Below, in pieces: positions 33,771 through 42,279 of a DNA stretch of 44,531 nucleotides (position 1 is its first letter; each line of letters opens with the position of its first letter). The notes below the pieces were generated by a model. It was given only the letters and a program-made list of their open reading frames with translations. It was not told the origin of the DNA and searched no databases. The stretch spans positions 1 to 44,531 of the forward strand of contig NZ_SEMB01000028.1 in NCBI RefSeq assembly GCF_004153225.1, read 5' to 3'. The position numbers and the translations under genes were made by a program. Source of the stretch: Sporolactobacillus sp. THM7-7 (GTDB lineage Bacteria > Bacillota > Bacilli > Bacillales > Sporolactobacillaceae).

Positions 33771-35330
33771 ATGCAAATGAGAAAGAAACCAGATTTAGAA
33801 TCACTGCGGAAAATTAGTACCCAATACCATATGACGTTGGATGATGAGGAGTTACAATCGTTTCAAAAAGTTTTAAGTGACGGTATTTTTAAGTCATACG
33901 ATATTGTCGATAAATTGGTTGAACCGGAATTACCAGTTAAATACAAACGTACCCCAGGATATCGTCCTTCAAAAGAAGGAAATCCATTAAATGCCTGGTA
34001 CTGGAAAACAAAAGTCGAACATGCCGAGACGGGAAAGTTAACTGGGAAAAAATTAGCGGTGAAAGATAATGTAAGTCTTGCTGGCGTTCCCATGATGAAC
34101 GGAACCAAAGTTTTGGAAGGATTTGTTCCTCAAATTGATGCAACAGTCGTAACCCGTATTCTTGATGAGGGAGGAGAAATATTAGGCAAGGCTGTTTGTG
34201 AGAGTCTGTGTTTGGCTGGAAGCAGTTTTACTTCTGATACAGGTTCAGTGCTGAATCCTCATAATACCGCTTATTCTGCTGGGGGGTCGTCAAGCGGCAG
34301 TGCCGCGCTGGTCGCATCCGGTGAAGTTGATATGGCTATTGGGTGTGACCAAGCCGGTTCGATCCGAATTCCAAGTTCCTTTTGCGGCATTTATGGGCTG
34401 AAACCTTCATGGGGTCTTGTACCATACACTGGAATATTCCCAATAGAATTAACGATTGATCACGCCGGGCCGATGGCGAGAACCGTCGAGGATGTCGCTC
34501 TATTGCTTGAGGTTATTGCCGGGCCCGATGGTTTAGATCCACGGCAATATGGATTACAGTCAAAACCCTATACTAAACACCTCACAGGCGATGTGAACGA
34601 ACTGCGGATCGGTATTGTTAAAGAAGGATTTGGCTGGGAAGGGCTATCTGAACCGGAAGTGGATCAAATGGTACAGGAAGCGGCAGAATCCTTTGCAGAT
34701 TGTGGAGCATCTGTAAAATCAGTCTCGATTCCGATGCATCGATATGGCGGTCATATTTGGAACGTTCTGGGCAGTGAGGGAACTGTTACCCAGATGATTC
34801 GTGGAAATAGCCACGGAAACAATTGGAAAGGATATTACCAGACTCAGTTGATTGATGAATATGCAAGAGGTCTGGAGACACTTGCAGATGATCTTTCATT
34901 AACGACGAAGATGATCATCTTCGCCGGGCAATACATGCAGGATACCTACCATGGACGATATTACGCAAAAGCTCAAAATCTGACACGCCAGCTAAAAGGT
35001 GCGTATGACAAAGCACTAAATGATTTTGATATTCTTGTCATGCCAACGCTTCCGATAAAAGCGACAAAATTGCCAACGCATGATCTTCCTCTTGATGAAT
35101 ATGTCGCACGTTCACTCGAAATGACGCCTAATACTTGTGTTTTTGATTTAACAGGGCATCCGGCAATGAACGTACCCTGTGGCACAATAAACGGGCTGCC
35201 CGTAGGAATGATGCTAATTGGCGGTATTGGTCAGGAAGAAACGGTATTACGGGCTGCACACGCTTTTCAAACAATGACCCATGGAATTTACAGTGAACCG
35301 GTACAACCTAAATCGTCAGTAGCTCATTAA
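33771..35330 (+). CDS. Amidase, amidase-signature family (second copy)
   Basis: ATG 33771 behind CGGAGGG gives 519 aa. Catalytic set: Lys in GKKLAVKDNVSLAG, the loop SAGGSSSGSAALVASGEVD, and the nucleophile in GCDQAGSIRIPSSFCG. The nucleophile loop is the standard form, unlike the amidase at 20555. A roughly 90-residue N-terminal extension with helical character precedes the core (PDLESLRKISTQYHMTLDDE), as in larger fungal-type or glutamyl-type amidases. It is the last gene before a strong terminator at 35456. Linked to NCS1, M20 hydrolase and dehydrogenases, it may hydrolyse an amide intermediate of the same pathway. Confidence 0.9.
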   Translation: MQMRKKPDLESLRKISTQYHMTLDDEELQSFQKVLSDGIFKSYDIVDKLVEPELPVKYKRTPGYRPSKEGNPLNAWYWKTKVEHAETGKLTGKKLAVKDNVSLAGVPMMNGTKVLEGFVPQIDATVVTRILDEGGEILGKAVCESLCLAGSSFTSDTGSVLNPHNTAYSAGGSSSGSAALVASGEVDMAIGCDQAGSIRIPSSFCGIYGLKPSWGLVPYTGIFPIELTIDHAGPMARTVEDVALLLEVIAGPDGLDPRQYGLQSKPYTKHLTGDVNELRIGIVKEGFGWEGLSEPEVDQMVQEAAESFADCGASVKSVSIPMHRYGGHIWNVLGSEGTVTQMIRGNSHGNNWKGYYQTQLIDEYARGLETLADDLSLTTKMIIFAGQYMQDTYHGRYYAKAQNLTRQLKGAYDKALNDFDILVMPTLPIKATKLPTHDLPLDEYVARSLEMTPNTCVFDLTGHPAMNVPCGTINGLPVGMMLIGGIGQEETVLRAAHAFQTMTHGIYSEPVQPKSSVAH

Positions 35331-35440
35331 AGTGATGATCGAAAAAAATAGATGGCTCATAAACTATATTCGGGTATTAAAAAGTTCAATCACTACAGAA
35401 CAGATCTATATAGGGTGATACTGAAAAACGTGAATAGAGC

Positions 35441-35511
35441 TGATATAATGTATGTAACGTCTTTATTCTTAAGCACGACTTTCGTGTGTTTAAGAAGTAA
35501 AGACGTTTTTT
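35441..35511 (+). ncRNA. Extended -10 box followed at once by a long terminator hairpin (candidate short RNA, or operon terminator)
   Basis: AACGTCTTTA (35456-35465) pairs with TAAAGACGTT (35498-35507), extended by TTCTTAA/TTAAGAA and an inner CACGA/TCGTG, then TTTTTT to 35511. This is a strong terminator, adequate for the amidase operon. TGATATAAT (35441-35449) is an extended -10 consensus placed so that transcription would begin where the hairpin begins, which would give a hairpin RNA of about 55 bases. The terminator is well supported; the RNA is a guess. Confidence 0.6.
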
Positions 35512-35576
35512 ACTTCAAATTGATTTATTTAGGGGGTATTTTTACTCTCCTCATTGAGTCAAACGTTAGCCTTCCT

Positions 35577-36533
35577 TTACCCCGTTTCCTCCAGAATCAT
35601 TTTTGCAGTCTCATCAGTAGTCACGAGGACGTTCATGTACCCTCCTTTTAAGGCGCCGATGATCCCTGGGACTTTTTCCCTGGATTCGGCAACGCCGATC
35701 GAGTATCTCGTTTTTTTTAATTTTTCAAGCGGAATCGTGATGGTTCGATCGGATAAGGGGATATGAACACTTTTTCCCTCAGTATTAAAGAAACGGGAGC
35801 AGATGTCGCCGACTGCACATGCGGCTTTTAGCTGTTCGATGATTGAATCGCCGTAGAAAGCTTGCCAGGTCGAGTTTCCTGTGATGCCCAAGGATCCAAC
35901 GCCGAACACCGCAACGGTAATTTGGTCCCACATCTTCGCGATTTCTTTAAAATATTGCGTACCAAGTATATCCCTTTTCATACTCGGTTTTTCAACGATA
36001 GCGGGTACATCAATCATGAGCGAACGACCCCTGAATTTTTGTGCGGCTTCGTAACTTATTGTGTTGACATGATATTGACTGTCTAATTTACCGGAAGGGC
36101 CACCCACCATTGGAACGCAAAAAATGTTTTCTCTGGAAAAGGTCGGTTCAAGGGCGTCGACTGTCGAGGCGAGGCTGCTTCCCCATGAAAAACCGATGAC
36201 ATCGTTGTCTTTTACTGCTCTGTCTAATAATTTGGCACAAGCCTGGCCGATTGCCGCTAGCTTTACTTCGGTTGACTGGTTTGCGGGCAAGGATACAACA
36301 ATCGAATCGGTCAGGCCAAATCGATTGTTTAGTTTCTGTTCAATGGTTTCGTCGTCAACATCATAATTGATGATGATTTTTACAAGCCCCTCATCCCTCA
36401 TTTTTTTCAACAGCCGGCTTATCGAGGAGCGGTTAATGCCTGTCTCTTTGGCGATCTGATTTTGCGTCATGTTCTGATTGTAATACATTTGAGCAATATG
36501 AATTAATAATTTCTTTTTTTCGATCTGATCCAT
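35577..36533 (-). CDS. SorC-family (DeoR-superfamily) sugar-binding transcriptional regulator
   Basis: From ATG 36533 (GAGGTG upstream) the product is 318 aa. Residues about 15-45 form the helix-turn-helix (NMTQNQIAKETGINRSSISR, LLKKMRDEGLV). From about 60 to the end runs the sugar-phosphate-binding SorC domain (DVIGFSWGSSLASTVDAL, VCVPMVGG-like FCVPMVGGPSGK, GVGSLGITGN, GDICSRFFN, RYSIGVAESREKVPGIIGALKGG). SorC regulators respond to a phosphorylated sugar and usually sit beside their transport genes. No such genes are adjacent, so the target may lie outside the window or be lost. Ends against the terminator of the preceding operon. Confidence 0.88.
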   Translation of the reverse strand: MDQIEKKKLLIHIAQMYYNQNMTQNQIAKETGINRSSISRLLKKMRDEGLVKIIINYDVDDETIEQKLNNRFGLTDSIVVSLPANQSTEVKLAAIGQACAKLLDRAVKDNDVIGFSWGSSLASTVDALEPTFSRENIFCVPMVGGPSGKLDSQYHVNTISYEAAQKFRGRSLMIDVPAIVEKPSMKRDILGTQYFKEIAKMWDQITVAVFGVGSLGITGNSTWQAFYGDSIIEQLKAACAVGDICSRFFNTEGKSVHIPLSDRTITIPLEKLKKTRYSIGVAESREKVPGIIGALKGGYMNVLVTTDETAKMILEETG

Positions 36534-37101
36534 AAGGCACCTCACCACGGTGAACATTTGCTCTTTAAATGAATAAATGTGCAATCATTTATGTGATCAT
36601 TATACTATCGGCAATCATTGTTGTAAAATTCGTCAAGAAAGCGTTTGAAAAATTTTTCTATTGTTCTTTCAAGATCCTTTTTTCCTATCCCTTATACCCG
36701 AAAAAGAAACAGCCCTTCATTTGATCTATGCGGAATGGATCTTTTGAAGCGTTTTATCCCCGATTAGTGGGCTTTGACTAGTACTCATGAAGGGGGAGAA
36801 AGTTGTCGAAAATCATTTTGTAATATGAACCATTAGGATCGTAAAGGCAGGATCCGGAAATGTCATCTTTCAGTAATCGTTTTGAAATCAGCTGACATTC
36901 AGTTCAGATGAGGTCATAAGTCCTCCTTTAAAGTTTTTTTGCTAAAACGGGCGGATATCGTGAAATTATCATTCATGGCTTCAAAGAGCGCGGGACAAGC
37001 GTTTCGCGGGACACCGGTGGAAACGATGTCGAAAATTATTGTCGCTTAATTAGGATGAATGGAGTGTTTTCAGAAAATAACACTATATTTCGAAATCGCT
37101 A
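36534..37101. other. Long non-coding region between the SorC gene and the exopolysaccharide promoter
   Basis: CCCTTCAT (36713-36720) and ATGAAGGG (36787-36794) are exact complements enclosing 66 bases with further short pairs (GATC repeats; AGCCC/GGGCT), suggesting a folded RNA or a recombination scar. A 55-codon open frame near 36955-37120 was not recognised. Otherwise nothing gene-like is visible. Confidence 0.3.
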
Positions 37102-37110
37102 TGCTATAAT
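37102..37110 (+). promoter_or_regulatory. Extended -10 promoter of the exopolysaccharide operon
   Basis: TGCTATAAT is a perfect extended -10 element; no good -35 is found 17 bases upstream, as allowed for extended -10 promoters. Transcription would begin near 37117 and leave a leader of about 270 bases before the first gene. This leader has a hairpin ACCGATGA/TCATCGGT (37306-37325) and a possible 9-codon ORF from ATG 37183. Confidence 0.55.
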
Positions 37111-37384
37111 ACTCGTGAATTGAACCTGTATACAGGGAAAATTACTTTAACAGAGCCTGTTCGAAAGGGGAGGAAAAAATAGGATGCTGGCTAATTACTC
37201 TCAGAAGTCCTGACTGACTATCGGACGTCGGAGAGCGGAAGTCTTAATAAAATGCCTTCTCGATAAATGTCTGGATGGACGATGTAAAGGCGTGCCCGTT
37301 TTAGCACCGATGATTTTTCATCGGTCGTACACCGGCGATCCTATCCCGGACTTTTCGAACATCCTCTCGTCATTGGAGGGAATC

Positions 37385-38146
37385 ATGGGAGAGTCGATAA
37401 GCCTTAAAGAGATTTTCCAGACGCTGAGAAAAAGAATCTCGCTTATTGCCGCGATCACTCTGTTCTTCGCCGTTATCAGTGCACTGGTTACTTATTTTTT
37501 GATGACGCCGAAATATGACGCGTCAGCGCAAATTTTGGTTAACCAATCGGATACGAAACAGTCAAATTTATACGATACGAATGCGGTACAAACCAATGTA
37601 CAGCTTGTGAACACATACCGGGATATCATTAAGAGCCCGGCGGTACTTCATCCAGTGATTCAAAAGTTACACCTGGATATGACGGCGGGACAATTAGCCG
37701 GGATGATTTCGGTGAGTACGTCGCAAAATTCACAAGTTTTTTCACTAACTGCGGAAACAGCCAGCCCTTCCCAGTCGGTGAAAATAGTGAATGGTGTCGC
37801 GGATTCATTTAAGTCACAGGTACAGAAGGTGATGAATGTAGATAACGTCAGTATTCTTTCATCGGCAAACATCCAATCCAGCATGCATCCCGTTAAACCG
37901 AAGCCGGTAATCAACATAACCATCAGCCTTGTTGCCGGTTTAATAGCTGCCATTGGATTGGCCTTCTTGCTTGAATATTTGGACAACACCATCAAAAAAG
38001 AGGATGATATCGAGCAGGTTCTCGGCTTGCCGGTGCTCGGATCTGTTTCAGAAATGAAAAAGCTGCCTAAAGACTTTTCACAGACATCCGCGCCGGTTGC
38101 TGATGAGCATCGAGTGAGAGGAGAGGATCGTGTTGAAGCGAAATAA
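37385..38146 (+). CDS. Wzz-type chain-length / capsular polysaccharide modulator (kinase activator)
   Basis: ATG 37385 with TGGAGGG five bases upstream gives 253 aa; an in-frame opening to 37292 is non-coding leader. Two membrane segments (about 24-45 and 170-195) flank an extracellular domain, and the C-terminal cytosolic tail (LEYLDNTIKKEDDIEQVLGLPVLG) is the kinase-activating end. The Wzz signature follows IHR-like SLKEIFQTLRKRISLI and PKPVINITISLVAGLIAAIG. It sets the length of the exported polysaccharide and activates the adjacent tyrosine kinase. First gene of the operon; overlaps the next gene by 17 bases. Confidence 0.9.
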   Translation: MGESISLKEIFQTLRKRISLIAAITLFFAVISALVTYFLMTPKYDASAQILVNQSDTKQSNLYDTNAVQTNVQLVNTYRDIIKSPAVLHPVIQKLHLDMTAGQLAGMISVSTSQNSQVFSLTAETASPSQSVKIVNGVADSFKSQVQKVMNVDNVSILSSANIQSSMHPVKPKPVINITISLVAGLIAAIGLAFLLEYLDNTIKKEDDIEQVLGLPVLGSVSEMKKLPKDFSQTSAPVADEHRVRGEDRVEAK

Positions 38147-38828
38147 AGGGGCAGCCAAACAACGCAGTTTAATTGCTCTTCAAAACCCAAAATCAACGAT
38201 CACGGAGCAATACAAGACGATCCGAACGAATATCGAATTTTCGCAAGTGGATGGTACATTAAAGAGCATCATGGTTACTTCGTCCGGATCGGGTGAGGGA
38301 AAATCGACGACAGCAGCAAATCTTGCCATTGTGATGGCTCAGCAGGGAAAAAAAGTGCTGATTATCGATGCGGATCTCCGCAAACCGACGATGCACTATA
38401 CGTTCCAGCTCCCGAATAATGATGGATTAACAACGCTGCTGACAAATCAAACGAAGTCTTATGAAGCCGTAAAATCAACGGGTTTGGATAACTTGTTTAT
38501 CCTTACCAGCGGCCCGATCCCGCCCAACCCTGCGGAATTGCTCAGTTCGGCCGCGATGAAAAGTCTGATAAAGCAAGTGTTGAGCCGTTTTGATCTGGTC
38601 CTGATTGATTCCCCACCCGTTCTGGCTGTTACCGATGCCCAGCTCATCGCCAGTTACTGCGACGGTACGATATTGGTCGTCCGAAGCGGAATGACTGAGA
38701 AAGAGGTCAGCGTCAAAGCGAAAACGCTGCTTGAAAAAGCAAAGACGAGAATACTCGGAGTTGTATTGAACGCCAAGCCCATCGCGAAGAGGGATCGTTA
38801 TTATTACTATTACAGTAATGAATCTTAG
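38130..38828 (+). CDS. CpsD/CapB-type bacterial tyrosine kinase
   Basis: GTG 38130 (or TTG 38133) behind GAGAGGAGAGG gives 232 aa. Walker A is SSGSGEGKST (about 51-60), Walker A' KVLIIDADLRKPT, Walker B LVLIDSPPVLA. The C-terminus ends in the tyrosine cluster RDRYYYYYSNES, the autophosphorylation tail. It works with the Wzz-type protein to control polymer assembly and export and often phosphorylates Ugd, which is encoded just downstream. The 349 bases after it hold a structured RNA candidate. Confidence 0.93.
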   Translation: MLKRNKGAAKQRSLIALQNPKSTITEQYKTIRTNIEFSQVDGTLKSIMVTSSGSGEGKSTTAANLAIVMAQQGKKVLIIDADLRKPTMHYTFQLPNNDGLTTLLTNQTKSYEAVKSTGLDNLFILTSGPIPPNPAELLSSAAMKSLIKQVLSRFDLVLIDSPPVLAVTDAQLIASYCDGTILVVRSGMTEKEVSVKAKTLLEKAKTRILGVVLNAKPIAKRDRYYYYYSNES

Positions 38829-39008
38829 AATCTATAAGCGGAAGGGCAGATTTTCAGGCAAGTTTTAAGGTGCGCTCAGGGCGGTAACAGAGATTTTGCG
38901 GAGGTATATCGGCTGATATTGCAAAAAAATATATTTCTATTATTCATGCAACCGAGTCATACAGTCTCGTTTGAACGATTGATTTCTTGCTCTTATTGTA
39001 AATCCGGT

Positions 39009-39081
39009 CTTAATAAACAGTGACGAGATAGGTAAAGGCTAGTCCGTGCAATGGCTTGGCTTTCGCCTTCCTTTTATTAAC
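39009..39081 (+). ncRNA. Structured RNA candidate of the EAR/epsC type between the kinase gene and ugd
   Basis: TTAATAAA (39010-39017) pairs exactly with TTTATTAA (39073-39080), closing an element with the inner stem AAGGC/GCCTT and a GC-rich core GGTAAAGGCTAGTCCGTGCA. In Bacillales the EAR (epsC) antitermination RNA sits at this place, between the second and third genes of the polysaccharide operon. Position and closed helix are seen; the family name is inference. Part of the motif (CTTAATAAA, then TAAAGGC) recurs in the operon leader at 37243-37291. Confidence 0.4.
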
Positions 39082-39118
39082 TTAGATGAAAAAAGATTAC
39101 AGAACAGCTCATTCACGG

Positions 39119-39153
39119 TTATCCCGCCAGTCGCGGGATGCCGGTTGGGATAA
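39119..39153 (+). promoter_or_regulatory. Two mutually exclusive hairpins ahead of ugd
   Basis: The segment TTATCCCGC can pair either with GCGGGAT (ATCCCGC 39121-39127 with 39133-39139) or, through TTATCCC 39119-39125, with GGGATAA (39147-39153). Both are perfect 7-bp stems that cannot coexist. They lie 8 bases before the GAGGAGGAG ribosome site of ugd, so one fold may expose or hide it. Confidence 0.45.
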
Positions 39154-39177
39154 AGTTTTAAGCGAGGAGGAGTAAAG

Positions 39178-40497
39178 ATGCGGATTGCAGTTATTGGTAC
39201 AGGCTATGTGGGTCTTGTGACGGGTGTTTCCCTGTCGGAAATCGGTCATAACGTGTCGTGTATCGATATTGACCCGGAGAAAGTCCAGAAGTTAAATCAG
39301 GGCATACCGACGATTTATGAACCGGGACTTAAAGAATTGATGCAGAAAAACATGCGAGCCAGACGATTGTCTTTCACATCCGATCACAAGGAGGGGCTGG
39401 ATCAGGCCGATATTGTCTATATCGCCGTCGGAACGCCCCAGCGGGATGATGGTTCGGCGAATCTTGATTATGTCGAACAAGCCGCGAGAGACATTGCGGC
39501 AAACATGACGCATGACCTGATCGTCGTGATTAAAAGCACCGTTCCAATTGGGACAAACCGTCACATTAAAAATCTGATTAATCGTTATGCCCGGCAAGGC
39601 TTCCAAGTCAGAGTCGCATCTAATCCCGAATTTTTACGGGAAGGATCGGCGGTCAGAGATACCTTCCACGGCGACCGTATCATTATCGGAGCGGAAGACA
39701 CGGAAACGGCAGCGATCCTGAACGATGTCAATACACCTTTCGACATTCCAATTCTGAAAACCGATCTGTCGAGTGCGGAAATGATTAAATATGCGTCGAA
39801 TGCGTTTCTGGCGACAAAAATCAGCTTCGTTAATGAAATTGCCAATATTTGCGAGATCATGGGAGCGAATGTGGACGAAGTCGCAAAAGGGATGGGATTC
39901 GACCACCGCATTGGCCCTGAATTCCTCAAGGCGGGGATCGGTTACGGGGGATCCTGTTTCCCGAAAGATACGAACGCGCTTGTCCAGCTTGCCGGCAATC
40001 ATCACTATGAATTCCATCTTCTGAAATCCGTCATTGAAGTGAACAATAACCAGCAGGTTTTGCTGATTGGTAAAATGCTCGCAAGGTTTGGCAGCCTGAA
40101 CGGGAAGAGAGTCGCCGTGCTCGGTCTGGCTTTTAAACCGCATACGGACGACTTGCGAGAGTCCCCCGCCCTTGCGATGATCCCTAAGCTGCATGCACTT
40201 GGGGCAGAGATTGTCGCCTATGATCCGATTGCTGTCAGCAATGCGAAAAGACAAATCAAAGAAGAGATTCAATTTACGGAGGAATTAACCGTTGCCCTTC
40301 GCGATGCGGATTGCGCCGTCATCATTACCGACTGGCCGGATGTGAAAAACATGAATCTCTCCATGTACCACGCTTTAATGAAATCCCCGATCGTCTTTGA
40401 CGGACGCAACTGTTACGCTCTGGCCGATGTGAAACGACAAATTCTTGAATACTATTCAATTGGCCGCCCGAATCAGACGCCAGAGCTGATCGGCTAA
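39178..40497 (+). CDS. ugd: UDP-glucose 6-dehydrogenase
   Basis: This 439-aa enzyme oxidises UDP-glucose to UDP-glucuronate with two NAD+. NAD loop IAVIGTGYVGLVTG (1-16), the Thr/Lys region VVIKSTVPIG, EFLREG, DLSSAEMIKYASNAFLATKI, and the catalytic Cys260 in GGSCFPKDTNA. C-terminal UDP-binding domain with VAVLGLAFKPHTDDLRESPA. Length matches TuaD/Ugd of Bacillus. Together with galU it supplies a nucleotide sugar for the polymer; the adjacent kinase is a plausible activator. Ribosome site GAGGAGGAG. Confidence 0.95.
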   Translation: MRIAVIGTGYVGLVTGVSLSEIGHNVSCIDIDPEKVQKLNQGIPTIYEPGLKELMQKNMRARRLSFTSDHKEGLDQADIVYIAVGTPQRDDGSANLDYVEQAARDIAANMTHDLIVVIKSTVPIGTNRHIKNLINRYARQGFQVRVASNPEFLREGSAVRDTFHGDRIIIGAEDTETAAILNDVNTPFDIPILKTDLSSAEMIKYASNAFLATKISFVNEIANICEIMGANVDEVAKGMGFDHRIGPEFLKAGIGYGGSCFPKDTNALVQLAGNHHYEFHLLKSVIEVNNNQQVLLIGKMLARFGSLNGKRVAVLGLAFKPHTDDLRESPALAMIPKLHALGAEIVAYDPIAVSNAKRQIKEEIQFTEELTVALRDADCAVIITDWPDVKNMNLSMYHALMKSPIVFDGRNCYALADVKRQILEYYSIGRPNQTPELIG

Positions 40498-40518
40498 CAC
40501 TAAGAAAACTTGGCGAAA

Positions 40519-40568
40519 CCAGGGCCTCAGGAGAATGAACCCTGGCTGTGCCGGCCAGTACAGCCAGG
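40519..40568 (+). promoter_or_regulatory. Mutually exclusive hairpins between ugd and galU
   Basis: CCAGGG (40519-40524) pairs with CCCTGG (40540-40545). The overlapping CCTGGCTG (40541-40548) pairs instead with CAGCCAGG (40561-40568), a perfect 8-bp stem. The two folds exclude each other. No T-run follows, so this is not a plain terminator; processing or antitermination roles are possible. Confidence 0.45.
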
Positions 40569-40685
40569 TTGAACGAGCCGCAGAACGCGCGTGTTTTCGT
40601 TCGACTGCTTATACGATTATCCGCTAAGTCTTTATACTTTTCGATAGTGTAAAAAACATCGATTTTTTAAGGAGGGTTTCTTCAA

Positions 40686-41567
40686 ATGAAAAAAGTAAGA
40701 AAGGCGATTATTCCTGCAGCCGGTCTCGGTACACGCTTCCTGCCCGCAACGAAAGCACTGCCGAAAGAGATGCTGCCGATCGTCAACAAACCGACCATTC
40801 AATATATTGTGGAAGAAGCGGTTCGGGCCGGGATTGAGGACATTATCATCGTTACCGGTAAAGGCAAACGGGCGATCGAGGATCATTTCGATACAGCCTA
40901 TGAGCTGGAACAGAATCTGATTCATAAGAAGAAATTTCACCTTCTTGAAAGCGTTCGGGAATCGTCAAAAGTGGATATCCACTATATCAGACAAAAGTAT
41001 CCAAAAGGTTTGGGACATGCGGTATGGTGCGCCCGCAAATTCATCGGTAACGAACCATTTGCCGTCTTACTTGGTGACGATATTGTGGAATCTGAGAATC
41101 CGTGCATCCATCAGCTTGCGGAGTATTATGAACAAACAGGTTGCTCCGTGATCGGTGTACAGCAAGTACCGGAAGATCAGACACAGCGCTACGGCATCAT
41201 CGATCCAAAAGTTCAGGATGGCCGTCTTTATAACGTCAGCCGATTCGTCGAAAAGCCAAAAGAAAATCCTCCGTCCCATTTGGCAATCATTGGCCGCTAT
41301 GTACTGACTCCTGAAATTTTCGATTTTCTGGATAAAAAAGAGATTGGTGCCGGCGGCGAGATTCAGTTGACCGATGCGATCCAGAAACTGAATGAAATAC
41401 AGGGTGTCTACGCTTATCAATTCGAAGGCAAACGCTACGATGTCGGCGAAACGTTGGGCTTCGTCCTAACCAACATTGAGATGGCGCTGAAAAATAAAGA
41501 TCTTCAGCAAAATGTGCTGAGTGGCATTGAGCAAATTCTCCATGACAATAAATTAGCCTTCATTTAA
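40686..41567 (+). CDS. galU: UTP-glucose-1-phosphate uridylyltransferase
   Basis: This 293-aa enzyme makes UDP-glucose from UTP and glucose-1-phosphate. N-terminal nucleotide loop [24 protein letters not shown], the base-binding [22 protein letters not shown] (metal Asp), [20 protein letters not shown] and YDVGETLGF follow the GalU/GtaB plan. AAGGAGGG precedes the ATG. It feeds Ugd and, through UDP-glucose, the polymer. Confidence 0.95.
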   Translation: MKKVRKAIIPAAGLGTRFLPATKALPKEMLPIVNKPTIQYIVEEAVRAGIEDIIIVTGKGKRAIEDHFDTAYELEQNLIHKKKFHLLESVRESSKVDIHYIRQKYPKGLGHAVWCARKFIGNEPFAVLLGDDIVESENPCIHQLAEYYEQTGCSVIGVQQVPEDQTQRYGIIDPKVQDGRLYNVSRFVEKPKENPPSHLAIIGRYVLTPEIFDFLDKKEIGAGGEIQLTDAIQKLNEIQGVYAYQFEGKRYDVGETLGFVLTNIEMALKNKDLQQNVLSGIEQILHDNKLAFI

Positions 41568-41580
41568 GAGGTGAGTCGCC

Positions 41581-42279
41581 ATGGCTATATCCAAACTGCA
41601 GCCCCCACTGAGTGACACCCAATATAAGATAAAAATGGGAGAGGGGGCCGCTCAGATCACGAGAAAAATAGAAAATCAGAGATTATATTTAGTGATGAAA
41701 AGGTTCATGGATATTTTGGGCGCTTTAATCGGACTCATTATTCTGGCGCCGGTTTTTCTGATTATTCCTATATTGATTAAATGGGATGATCCCGGAGGAA
41801 AAGTCTTTTTCAAGCAGATCCGTGTCGGTAAAAACGGAAGAGCCTTTTATATTTATAAATTTCGCTCGATGGTCTCCAATGCGGAAGAGCTACTTAAAAA
41901 ACTGATGGATAAAAACGAAACAACGGGCGCAATGTTCAAAATAAAAAAAGACCCGCGAGTCACCAGGATCGGACGATTTATCAGAAAAACAAGCATTGAC
42001 GAGCTGCCGCAACTGATAAACGTCTTGAAAGGAGATATGAGTCTGGTCGGCCCACGGCCACCTCTACCAAGAGAAGTGGAAGAATATACTCATTATGACA
42101 TGCAGAGATTGCTTGTCAAGCCCGGAGTCACCGGACTTTGGCAGGTCAGTGGCAGAAGCCATGTAGGTTTTAAAAAAATGGTCGCGTTGGACATTCATTA
42201 TATTCTCAAACGGTCCCTTTTATTGGATATCAAGATATTGATGAAGACGTTTGTTGTTTTATTAAAGGGTGCCTATTAA
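41581..42279 (+). CDS. Undecaprenyl-phosphate sugar phosphotransferase (priming glycosyltransferase)
   Basis: The 232-aa protein is the short form of the WbaP/CpsE family: a cytosolic N-terminal ~40 residues, one membrane helix (about 46-66, ALIGLIILAPVFLIIPILI), then the catalytic domain with GKVFFKQIRVGKNGRAFYIYKFRSM, TRIGRFIRKTSIDELPQL, NVLKGDMSLVGPRPPLPREV and VKPGVTGLWQVSGRS. It transfers a sugar-1-phosphate from a UDP-sugar to undecaprenyl phosphate, starting each repeat unit. Starts 13 bases after galU with GAGGTG. Confidence 0.93.
   Translation: MAISKLQPPLSDTQYKIKMGEGAAQITRKIENQRLYLVMKRFMDILGALIGLIILAPVFLIIPILIKWDDPGGKVFFKQIRVGKNGRAFYIYKFRSMVSNAEELLKKLMDKNETTGAMFKIKKDPRVTRIGRFIRKTSIDELPQLINVLKGDMSLVGPRPPLPREVEEYTHYDMQRLLVKPGVTGLWQVSGRSHVGFKKMVALDIHYILKRSLLLDIKILMKTFVVLLKGAY

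Noticed and set aside
36640-36656. GAAAGCGTTTGAAA as a second cre site.
   Set aside because: At least three mismatches to the cre consensus, in a region without a nearby start codon.
39033-39046. TAAAGGCTAGTCCG resembles the tracrRNA core of type II CRISPR systems.
   Set aside because: No cas genes, no repeat array and no anti-repeat are nearby; the motif lies inside a polysaccharide operon gap.
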